NCBI GenBank assembly: GCA_951640165.1
Contig: OX621266.1
Span: 2,914,001-2,978,000 of the forward strand
Direction of reading: 5' to 3'
Origin: Pseudoips prasinana
Taxonomy: Eukaryota; Arthropoda; Insecta; Lepidoptera; Nolidae
DNA length: 64,000 nucleotides
Part shown: piece by piece, positions 7,980 to 15,684 of the stretch
How the letters are laid out: each line of letters opens with the position of its first letter
Numbering within the stretch: the first letter of the stretch is position 1
The notes under the pieces: generated by a model
The model's input: only the letters and a program-made list of their open reading frames with translations
Databases searched by the model: none
What the model was told of the DNA's origin: nothing
Program-made: the position numbers and the translations under genes

Positions 7980-8112
7980 ATCTCTCGCCTCTTTTCCCCC
8001 TTCTATTCACTAGAAGGGGAGTATTCAGAGGTTTAACCCCTTAACCCCTGAGCATTACCCGGCGCAGGGGCTACCGGGGGGTAAACCGGCCCGCAGGGTA
8101 ATAAGGATCAGA

Positions 8113-9885
8113 ATGTCTTCTAGGAAAACAATACCCCAGGAGGGTACCGGCTATGCCGGAGAATCCCTCCCGGGTCCATTAGGGCCCGGCTGTCCCACCG
8201 TATCTGGGGGGGACACCATGAGACAATTGCCTACAGAGGTTGCGGATAGGGCGCACACGCCCAGTTTTGTGCGTCCTAATAATAATGAAGAAGACGAGGA
8301 AGTCGGGTTGGCGCACTGTGCAAGAAGGAGTAGGGGGACCACCAGGTCCAGGTCCCGTCCAGCCACTCCTCTTCCTGACCAAATGTCCGACGAGGACACA
8401 CGCAGGTGCCGTTCCAGGTCTGGATCTGGATCCAGGTCCGGACATGGGAGGAAGCGCAGCGGGTCCTCAAGTAGGGAGAACTTGGTGGTCGCCAAAGTCT
8501 CCACGGCCCGGAGAGGCAAAGTTCGCGCGGTTCCGAGTGGAGCCATTGCTCGGATGCCGGAGCGTGACGGGCGGGGTCGCTTTGTTGCGCCAGCTCCAGT
8601 GGAGCATGTGGAGGGCGCGGAGAGCGACCCTGGGCTAGCCATGGCTGACTCGAGCGGGGGCTCCACTGCTTCACTGCTGGGCAGCAATCGTGCGGAGGCC
8701 GCTGCTGCTAGGCGGGCACAACAAAAAGAAGCCGCGGCTGACGAAGTCAGTGAGTTAGCCCGACGAGCCAGAGAGCAGCGCTCCGCTCGGATGGCTGGAG
8801 GGAGCCCATCGGCGGTGGCGCTCAGCCGCCAGGTTTTGGACGGAGTGGACGTGGTTCTGAGGGTTGCCACCAAATCGGGCAACCTGAAGGGCACGTTCAC
8901 TCGAGCTCTGAAGGAGGCAGCTGACGGCATCCGGGAGGCGGTTGAGGTCCTCGCCAATCGCACCAGCACCGAGGAGACGGCGAAGTTATGGGAGGAGAAC
9001 GGCCGTCTCCGATCGGAGCTGGAGGACCTCAAGCGGCAGGTTGCCGCCCAAGGGACGGCTCCCGCAGTCACCGGGTCCTCTCCTGTGGCGGCCCCATCGT
9101 CGGCTCCATCGCCGGCCTCTTTCTCGACCCCTGCACTTGTGGATGCGGAGGTCGAAAAGATCGTCCGCGTCTGCATGATGCAGTGCGGTAAGATGGTTGG
9201 TGCCCGCCTCGAGGCCATAGAGGCGAGGCTCCTCCCGGCGGAGTCCGTCCGCCCTCCACTCGCCGGGGACGGGCGGAGGAGGGAGGTTGTCCACGAACGG
9301 GGCCCGGCGGCCGCGGTGGCCGCGGCAGCTAAACCGAGCCGACCAGGAAGGACAGTGACCTCAAAGCCCGTGTCCCAGATGCCGACCTCCCGGACAACGG
9401 GACCTCCAGCGGCGCCTCCAGCGGTTGCGTCTGGGCCTAGTACTGAGGCCTGGACGACAGTCGTCAAGAGGGGCCGCAAAAAGAAGAAGGCGGCCCCGCC
9501 AGCACCAGCACCCGCTGGAGCACCGGTACCCAAGAAGGCACAGGGACCGCCTAAGGTCAGAGCCCCACGCTCCGCGGCTGTAGTGATAACACTGCAGCCC
9601 GGAGCCGCCGAAAGGGGCATTACGTATAAGGCGGTCCTGACCGAGGCAAAAGCCAAAGTCGCGTTCCCCGACCTTGGCACACCGTCAAACACAAACTGCA
9701 GCCTCTGTACAGCTGCAGGGAGGCCCGCGGGGCACAGAGCGGGCGGGAAGGCCTGTGGCGCACCCACCAAGAGCAAGAAAAAGGGAGCCAAGGCTGCCGG
9801 GGGCTCTTTACCCCCCCGACAGCCTGGCTGCTCTACGGCCGACTCCCGGCCTGAGAGGGGTGCGGAGGGAATGGACACAGCCTAA
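8113..9885 (+). CDS. ORF1 Gag-like protein with zinc knuckles 1 and 2 deleted, B1
   Basis: 590 residues from the ATG at 8113, against 711-735 for the other full ORF1s here. The N-terminus MSS.KT.PQEGTG.AGESLPGP matches element C. A serine- and arginine-rich region, a coiled-coil segment and a Pro/Ala/Lys linker ending AAVVITLQPGAAERG follow. After FPDLG (about 9678) the sequence jumps to TPSNTNCSLC, the equivalent of the third zinc motif (CX2CX8HX6C). The central domain and the first two knuckles are therefore missing by an in-frame deletion. The stop still forms TAATG with ORF2. RNA binding is probably weakened, so the element may depend on ORF1 protein from elsewhere. Confidence 0.85.
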   Translation: MSSRKTIPQEGTGYAGESLPGPLGPGCPTVSGGDTMRQLPTEVADRAHTPSFVRPNNNEEDEEVGLAHCARRSRGTTRSRSRPATPLPDQMSDEDTRRCRSRSGSGSRSGHGRKRSGSSSRENLVVAKVSTARRGKVRAVPSGAIARMPERDGRGRFVAPAPVEHVEGAESDPGLAMADSSGGSTASLLGSNRAEAAAARRAQQKEAAADEVSELARRAREQRSARMAGGSPSAVALSRQVLDGVDVVLRVATKSGNLKGTFTRALKEAADGIREAVEVLANRTSTEETAKLWEENGRLRSELEDLKRQVAAQGTAPAVTGSSPVAAPSSAPSPASFSTPALVDAEVEKIVRVCMMQCGKMVGARLEAIEARLLPAESVRPPLAGDGRRREVVHERGPAAAVAAAAKPSRPGRTVTSKPVSQMPTSRTTGPPAAPPAVASGPSTEAWTTVVKRGRKKKKAAPPAPAPAGAPVPKKAQGPPKVRAPRSAAVVITLQPGAAERGITYKAVLTEAKAKVAFPDLGTPSNTNCSLCTAAGRPAGHRAGGKACGAPTKSKKKGAKAAGGSLPPRQPGCSTADSRPERGAEGMDTA

Positions 9886-12800
9886 TGGCGCTGTTACATT
9901 TCCTCCAGGGCAATATCAACCACTGTGCCAGAGCTCAGGATCTCTTGCTCCAGAGCATGGCGGAGTGGTCGATTCGCGTGGCGGTGGTCGCCGAGCCGTA
10001 CTTTGTCCCCCCCAGGGATAACTGGTTGGGGGACTTGGACGGCTTGGTGGCCATCATTGGCGGGGCTCTTGTCCACCCGTCCCGAGGTCACGGCTGGGTA
10101 GCAGCCCTCGTGGACGGCATTGGTACGGTTGGGGCGTATTTTTCGCCCAACAAGAGTCTCGCCGACTTCGAGAACTTCCTTGTCGAGTTGGGTGCCGTCG
10201 TAGGCCGGCTCCACCCTCGCCCCGTGCTGTTGCTCGGGGATCTCAACGCCAAGTCTGCGGCGTGGGGATCTCCGGTGACGGATGCCCGGGGTGAGGTGCT
10301 GGAGGAGTGGGTGGTCACGACTGGCTTGACCGTCCTAAATCGGGGGTCAGTCCACACGTGCGTGCGGCAGCGGGGTGGTTCAATAGTGGACGTCTCGTTC
10401 GCTAGCCCTGCTGTCGCGAGCCGTGTCCGCGACTGGCGTGTCGCCGTGGAGGTGGAGACGTTGTCGGATCATCGGTATATCCGTTTCGACGTCTCCGCCC
10501 AGACCACTGGCGGCCGCAGTCCACCGGCCCCGCGAGCGGACGGTCTGCGCTGGGCGCGTAAGCGCATCGACAAGGAACTTCTCGAGGAGGCCGCCATTGT
10601 CCAGGCCTGGTACCGGGAGTCGGCGACGAATGGACCCGTCGACGTCGAAGAGGAGGCGCTGTGGTTCCGCGGGGCGATGACGCAAATCTGCGACGCGTCT
10701 ATGCCCCGGGTCCACACACAGACAGGAAGGCGCCAGGTGTACTGGTGGACCGCCGAGATCGCACAGTTGCGCGTCGCGTGCGTGGCGGTCAGGCGCCAGT
10801 ACACCCGATACCGGAGGAGACGTCGTCGGGTCCCTGACGAAGAGGCCGCGCGGTATGAGGTGTACCGCGCGGCGAAGGAGGCTCTGTGGCTGGCCATTGG
10901 CGAGGCCAAGACGCGAGCCAGGGAGGAGATGTTGGAGACTCTGGACAGAGATCCGTGGGGGCGCCCTTATCGTGCGGTTCGAGGGAAACTTCGAGCCGCG
11001 GCGCCTCCAATCACGGAGAGTCTCCAACCCGAGCTGCTGGAGGAAGTAGTGGCAGCCCTCTTCCCGGCAAGAGCGGAGCATACGCCACCGCCAATGGCTT
11101 TGCCCACAGCCGCAGAGCCTACAGACGAGAACGTCATCAGCGTCCCAGAGGTGACACAAGAAGAGTTGAGGGCGGCCGTGATGCGGCTCCGGGCCAAAAA
11201 CGTGGCTCCGGGGCCCGACGGGATTCACGGCTGCGTGTTAGCCCTCGCTCTGAAGGAGCTGGGTCCCCAACTGAGAGGTCTCTACACAGCGTGCCTTGAG
11301 CGGGGCCAGTTTCCCACCTTGTGGAAATCTGGTCGTCTGGTCCTGCTCAGAAAGGCGGGGCGCCCTGCAGACTCGCCGTCCGGGTACCGGCCCATAGTGC
11401 TGCTGGACGAGGTGGGCAAGCTGCTCGAGCGGATAATCGCAGTCCGCCTCGTCGGCCACTTGTGCGGAGAGGGGCCGGACCTGGACGAGAGCCAGTTCGG
11501 CTTTCGGCATGGGCGCTCTACCATTCACGCTGTGTCGAGGGTGAGAGTCCTGGCGGAGGAAGCGGTGTCCCGGGGTGGGGTGATGTTGGCGGTGTCCTTG
11601 GACATCTCCAACGCTTTCAACACCCTGCCCTGGAGTTGCATTCGGGAGGCACTGCGATATCATCGGGTGCCTTCCTACCTCCGCCACATTGTTGGGGATT
11701 ACCTGGCGGAGAGGTGTGTCACCTACGTGGGACGTGATGGCGGACACCGGCACTCAATGTCGTGCGGTGTTCCACAGGGTTCGGTATTGGGCCCGCTCCT
11801 GTGGAACATCGGGTACGACTGGGTGCTGAGGGGCGAACTCCAGCCGGGCGTGGACCTGACGTGTTATGCGGACGACACGCTGGTCACGGCCCGTGGGAGT
11901 TCGCACAGGGAGGCAGCGTTGCTGGCGACGGCGGCGGTCTCACAGGTGGTGGGCCGCATCCGGCGCCTCGGCCTGGAGGTGGCCCTCAGCAAGTCGGAGG
12001 CCATGATGTTCCATGGTCCCCGGCGGGCGCCGCCGCCCGGATCACACATTGTGGTCGGGGGGGTCCGGATCGCTGTCGAGCCTACCATGAAGTACCTGGG
12101 ATTGGTGCTCGACAGCCGGTGGGACTTCGGACCCCACTTCCGGCGGCTGGTGCCCAAGCTGATGGGCGCGGCTGGGGCGCTGTCAACGCTGCTTCCCAAT
12201 CTGGGGGGCCCGAGCGCAGCCTGTAGGCGGCTCTACGTGGGGATCGTGCGATCGATGGCCCTGTACGGGGCCCCGATCTGGGCGGCTGACCTGACGGCCG
12301 GTAGCATCGCTGTTTTGCGGAGACCGCAGAGAGCTATGGCCGTCAGAGTTATCAGGGGGTATCGCACGGTCTCCTACGAGGCGGCTTGTGTACTGGCCGG
12401 ATCCCCGCCCTGGGACCTCGAGGCGAAAGTACTCGCGTCACTGTACCGGTGGCGCGAGGAGATGCTGGCGCAAGGCGAGGGGCCGATGCAGCAACACATG
12501 GGGCTGCGTCGGTCCCAGCTTCGCGAGGCCCTGGTGGCGGAATGGCGGGACAGGCTATCGCGCCCAACCGCCGGCCTCGTCACTATCGAGGCGGTCCGGC
12601 CGGTACTCGAGCGTTGGCTCGGGAGGAGGCACGGCTCCCTGACGTTTCGGGTGACGCAGGTACTCTCGGGGCATGGCTGCTTCGGGAAGTACCTGTGTCG
12701 CATAAACAGGGAGCCGGACGCCCGGTGTCACCACTGCGTCGACTGTCGGGAGGACACGGCGCTGCATACGCTGGCAGAGTGTGCCGCTTGGGAGGAGCAG

Positions 12801-13031
12801 CGCCGTGCCCTCATTTTTGGAGTAGGCAGTGACTTGTCGCTGCCGGCCGTCGTGAACTCGATGGTTGGCAGCGAGGAGTCCTGGGACGCGGTGGTTTCCT
12901 TCTGCGAGACAGTCATCTCGCGGAAGGAAGCTGCGGAGCGGGAGAGGGAGATTACATCCTCTCATCCGGCCCGCAGCAGACGCACCGGGCGTCGGCGGAG
13001 GGCGGACAATGCCCTCTTCCAGCCCCCCTAA
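9885..13031 (+). CDS. ORF2 endonuclease-reverse transcriptase, B1
   Basis: 1,048 residues from the ATG of TAATG (MALLHFLQGNINHC). The endonuclease shows QGNINHC, AEPYF, GDLNAKSAAWG and SDHRYIRFD. The reverse transcriptase shows GYRPIVLLDEVGKL, QFGFRHGRST, SLDISNAFNT (motif A), GVPQGSVLGPLLWN and CYADDTLV. The C-terminus has HGCFGKYLCRI and a cysteine-histidine cluster CHHCVDCREDTALHTLAEC followed by an Arg-rich tail. The frame is uninterrupted and the catalytic residues are present, although the matching ORF1 is deleted. It is clearly homologous to the family A and C ORF2s but divergent along its whole length, so B is a separate lineage in the same niche. Confidence 0.93.
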   Translation: MALLHFLQGNINHCARAQDLLLQSMAEWSIRVAVVAEPYFVPPRDNWLGDLDGLVAIIGGALVHPSRGHGWVAALVDGIGTVGAYFSPNKSLADFENFLVELGAVVGRLHPRPVLLLGDLNAKSAAWGSPVTDARGEVLEEWVVTTGLTVLNRGSVHTCVRQRGGSIVDVSFASPAVASRVRDWRVAVEVETLSDHRYIRFDVSAQTTGGRSPPAPRADGLRWARKRIDKELLEEAAIVQAWYRESATNGPVDVEEEALWFRGAMTQICDASMPRVHTQTGRRQVYWWTAEIAQLRVACVAVRRQYTRYRRRRRRVPDEEAARYEVYRAAKEALWLAIGEAKTRAREEMLETLDRDPWGRPYRAVRGKLRAAAPPITESLQPELLEEVVAALFPARAEHTPPPMALPTAAEPTDENVISVPEVTQEELRAAVMRLRAKNVAPGPDGIHGCVLALALKELGPQLRGLYTACLERGQFPTLWKSGRLVLLRKAGRPADSPSGYRPIVLLDEVGKLLERIIAVRLVGHLCGEGPDLDESQFGFRHGRSTIHAVSRVRVLAEEAVSRGGVMLAVSLDISNAFNTLPWSCIREALRYHRVPSYLRHIVGDYLAERCVTYVGRDGGHRHSMSCGVPQGSVLGPLLWNIGYDWVLRGELQPGVDLTCYADDTLVTARGSSHREAALLATAAVSQVVGRIRRLGLEVALSKSEAMMFHGPRRAPPPGSHIVVGGVRIAVEPTMKYLGLVLDSRWDFGPHFRRLVPKLMGAAGALSTLLPNLGGPSAACRRLYVGIVRSMALYGAPIWAADLTAGSIAVLRRPQRAMAVRVIRGYRTVSYEAACVLAGSPPWDLEAKVLASLYRWREEMLAQGEGPMQQHMGLRRSQLREALVAEWRDRLSRPTAGLVTIEAVRPVLERWLGRRHGSLTFRVTQVLSGHGCFGKYLCRINREPDARCHHCVDCREDTALHTLAECAAWEEQRRALIFGVGSDLSLPAVVNSMVGSEESWDAVVSFCETVISRKEAAEREREITSSHPARSRRTGRRRRADNALFQPP

Positions 13032-13299
13032 ATGGGTCCAGGGGCGACGGACTCGGGGGCGTCCGTCGCCCACTACACATCTGGACCCGAGGCGGCGGCG
13101 CGACGTGTTCCACGCGCGCCCCTCTTAGACGTTGCGGGGGGAGTTTAACACCTCACTCCCCCCGCTAATGCGAGGAGGCCCGCAGGCATGGGCCAGCACC
13201 AGCTGGGGTTGCGGAAGTATCATTCGTTCCCGCGACCCCCGGCGCAGGTGTGAGATGGAACACCGGGGTGGTTTTTAGTCAGTAGGAGTCTGACAGACC

Positions 13300-13323
13300 C
13301 CTCCGCCTCCCCCAAGGCGGAGG
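13300..13323 (+). promoter_or_regulatory. 3' UTR hairpin with CCCCCA loop, B1
   Basis: A perfect 9-bp stem CCTCCGCCT/AGGCGGAGG closes a CCCCCA loop. The stem differs from families A and C while pairing and loop are kept. Position before the poly(A) is equivalent. Confidence 0.7.
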
Positions 13324-13373
13324 ACATCCATGCAGGATTTTCCACCCCGCAAAAAAAAAAAAAAAAAAAAAAA

Positions 13374-13388
13374 GGTTAGGTTAGGTTA
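13374..13388 (+). repeat. Telomeric repeat junction B1/A2
   Basis: GGTTAGGTTAGGTTA, three units, then CCTC and the A2 ribozyme start at 13393. Confidence 0.85.
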
Positions 13389-13392
13389 CCTC

Positions 13393-13499
13393 GGGGAACC
13401 ACCCCACAGTGCTTACGTCCTCGTCGTGTTCCCTGGAAACGTCCCAGTTCTGACCACCGTAACGGAGTGGCAGACTGGGTACGGCTAAAGTGCACTGTG
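13393..13499 (+). ncRNA. HDV-like ribozyme candidate, A2
   Basis: Same 107-nt layout as A1. P3 is ACG/CGT instead of GCG/CGC, so a G-C pair became A-T(U) with pairing kept. The P1 3' strand is GTTCCCT, giving a first-pair G.U wobble. P2, P4 and J4/2 are unchanged. Confidence 0.78.
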
Positions 13500-13545
13500 A
13501 TTCGTTGCGAACTATATTGCCTGGATTGCTTCGAAACTGCGGATT

Positions 13546-15684
13546 ATGCCTAAAATGCATAAACCTGCGCGGGATGCCCTCGGGCATTTCGTGAAACAAG
13601 GCCCTTCTCAGGGCCAACCCAAAGGCCCTTCTCAGGGCCAACCAAAAGGCCCTTCTCAGGGCCAACCAAAAGGCCCTTTTCAGGGCCAACACGACGCGTC
13701 GGCGTCGGAAGGTAGAGCCTTCTACGGAGGGAGAGCGGGAGATATGTCGGACTCCGACATTGAGTCAATTGCGTCGGATGGTGATTCGATGGCGCTCGAT
13801 GTTTGTCGATCGCGATCGGCATCGAGGAAGCGGACCTTCCTCAAGGTTGTGTCCGATGGGTCCTCGGGCTCAGGCTCGGCGAAGGAGCCTAAAAAGCGGG
13901 TCAAGGCCAAGAAGTTGGCAATTACAGCAGATACCCACGACGTGGGTTTGGCAGACGCCCAGCGGGAGTTGGACCTGGCTCAGCGGGAGCGGCTCCAACA
14001 AGACCTGGAGGAGCAGGTAGCGGCCAGGGAGGAACGGGCGCGCGCCGCCCGTGCCAAATCAGGATACGGAGCGTCCCGCGTTCTGTACGCGGACCACTCC
14101 CTTGCCGAACTGGAGCGGATGGCATTGGAGGACGAGGAGGTAATCGTCCAGGTCACCACCAAGTCCTCCCACCTAAAAGGGACTTTTCAAAAGTCCCTCA
14201 AATGCCGGGCCGCCAGCATGCGCGGCATCGTCGCGGAGCTGGTCAACCGCAAGGCCAGCGACGAATCGCGGCAACTGCAGGCGAAAGTGGATCGCCTGCA
14301 GTTGGAGGTCAGCCAGCTGCATTTAAAGCTGGCTGAAGCCACGGCCCGGCCATCGCAAGCCGAGCCCAGGCCTGCGGCAGAGGGCCTCGCTCCGTCCTCT
14401 GGCCTTGAGGAAATCCTCCGCAGGGCTATGGGGGAGCAGAGGGATTTTGTGAGGGCCTGCTTAGCGGGCATCGAGGACCGGTTACTGCCGGAGAAACGCC
14501 TCCGACCGCCACTTGCGGCGGACAAGAGGCGACAGGAGCCGGTGCCTACCTCCCAGACGGAGGACGCCCTTCTACCTTCGACCACCCCGACCAGCCAGCA
14601 GGGCTGGACGAAGGTGGTCGGTAAGGGAAAGGGCAAGGGCAAAAGGACGGCAGCAGTCGCCCCTGCCGTCCCCGCCACCACCACTCCCAGCCAGTCGCAG
14701 CCGACTGGCAAAGGGAAGGGGAAAGGCAAAGGGACGGGGAAGAGCACCCCCCCAGCCCCAGCCGTCTCCGCCACCACCCCTGCCGGTCAGTCGCAGTCGG
14801 CCGACAAGGGAAAGGGACAGGGCAAGAGTTCCGCCCCAGCCGGTGTCAGGAGGAACTTAGTTCCTCCCAAGACCGCGGCCGTCGTGGTGACGCTCACCGC
14901 AGAGGCCGCGGAGCGGGGTGAGACGTACGCGTCCATGTTGGTGCGGGCGCGTGCCACTGCCGATCCCACCAAACTGGGGATCGGCAAAGTCTCATGCCGC
15001 AAGACCCAGGCTGGGGCTCGAATTTTTGAGTTCCCTGGTGCGGAGGGCGGCAAAAACGCGGACCTCTTTGCAGCTAAGCTGAAAGAGGTCATCGCAGACT
15101 CGGCGAAGGTGGCGAGGCCGGTGAAGTCGGCGGCCATCGAGGTGACGGATCTGGACGACTCCGTCACCAAGGAGGAGGTGGTGGCAGCAATCGCAGCCAT
15201 AGGGGGCTGCGAAGTCGCAGCGGTACAGGGCGGGGGCATCAGGCCCGGGCGTGGCGGCATGGGCACCATTCGCCTGGAGTGCCCAGTCGCCGCTGCCAAA
15301 GCCGTCCTCGAGAAGGGACGGCTCGCCGTCGGGTTCAGCTCGGCGGCGGTCCGGGCCCTTGAGGACCAGCCTCTGCGGTGTTACCGGTGCTTCGGCATCG
15401 GTCACACCCGAGCCCTCTGTCCGTCCAGCATTGACAGGACGGGCAGTTGCTACCGCTGCGGCAAGGAGGGGCACAAGGCCGCCTCCTGCGAGGCCGCCGC
15501 ACCGCACTGTGCGGTGTGTGCCGCCAGTGGCCGCCCTGCGGGCCACATTATGAAGGGGAGGAATTGTATTCCTCCCCTTAAGAAGGGCAAAACTCAGGCG
15601 CCGACCCGGCCTGTCGCTGCCACCGCCACCCCAGTAGCTGGGACTTCGGCGGCTGTGGAGGAGGGGGGTGCGATGACCGACTAA
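13546..15684 (+). CDS. ORF1 Gag-like RNA-binding protein, A2
   Basis: 712 residues starting MPKMHKPARDALGHF; the extra MH and K come from a local insertion near the ATG. Four KGPSQGQP-type units instead of five, the last reading KGPFQGQH. The GK-rich linker is longer than in A1 and includes GKGTGKS and ADKGKGQGKS. The coiled coil and the three zinc knuckles (CYRCFGIGHTRALC, CYRCGKEGHKAASC and the CX2CX8HX6C motif) are intact. The stop codon overlaps the ORF2 start as TAATG. This copy probably encodes a competent ORF1 protein even though its own ORF2 is damaged. Confidence 0.92.
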   Translation: MPKMHKPARDALGHFVKQGPSQGQPKGPSQGQPKGPSQGQPKGPFQGQHDASASEGRAFYGGRAGDMSDSDIESIASDGDSMALDVCRSRSASRKRTFLKVVSDGSSGSGSAKEPKKRVKAKKLAITADTHDVGLADAQRELDLAQRERLQQDLEEQVAAREERARAARAKSGYGASRVLYADHSLAELERMALEDEEVIVQVTTKSSHLKGTFQKSLKCRAASMRGIVAELVNRKASDESRQLQAKVDRLQLEVSQLHLKLAEATARPSQAEPRPAAEGLAPSSGLEEILRRAMGEQRDFVRACLAGIEDRLLPEKRLRPPLAADKRRQEPVPTSQTEDALLPSTTPTSQQGWTKVVGKGKGKGKRTAAVAPAVPATTTPSQSQPTGKGKGKGKGTGKSTPPAPAVSATTPAGQSQSADKGKGQGKSSAPAGVRRNLVPPKTAAVVVTLTAEAAERGETYASMLVRARATADPTKLGIGKVSCRKTQAGARIFEFPGAEGGKNADLFAAKLKEVIADSAKVARPVKSAAIEVTDLDDSVTKEEVVAAIAAIGGCEVAAVQGGGIRPGRGGMGTIRLECPVAAAKAVLEKGRLAVGFSSAAVRALEDQPLRCYRCFGIGHTRALCPSSIDRTGSCYRCGKEGHKAASCEAAAPHCAVCAASGRPAGHIMKGRNCIPPLKKGKTQAPTRPVAATATPVAGTSAAVEEGGAMTD
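13598..13690 (+). repeat. 24-bp tandem repeat in ORF1, A2 (4 units)
   Basis: Four hairpin-forming units; the last has loop TTTC instead of TCTC, keeping the GGCCCT/AGGGCC arms. Confidence 0.88.

Larger units (their letters stand above)
7810..13373 (+). mobile_element. SART-like element B1 with ORF1 deletion
   Basis: A different family from A: its own 5' RNA domain, an ORF1 lacking two zinc knuckles, an intact ORF2, a 3' UTR (13032-13350) with a 9-bp hairpin, and poly(A) (13351-13373). The 5' end begins exactly at the predicted ribozyme cleavage site after GGTTAGGTT. The 5' UTR and first 50 or so ORF1 codons are nearly the same as in family C, while the rest is distant. Confidence 0.9.
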
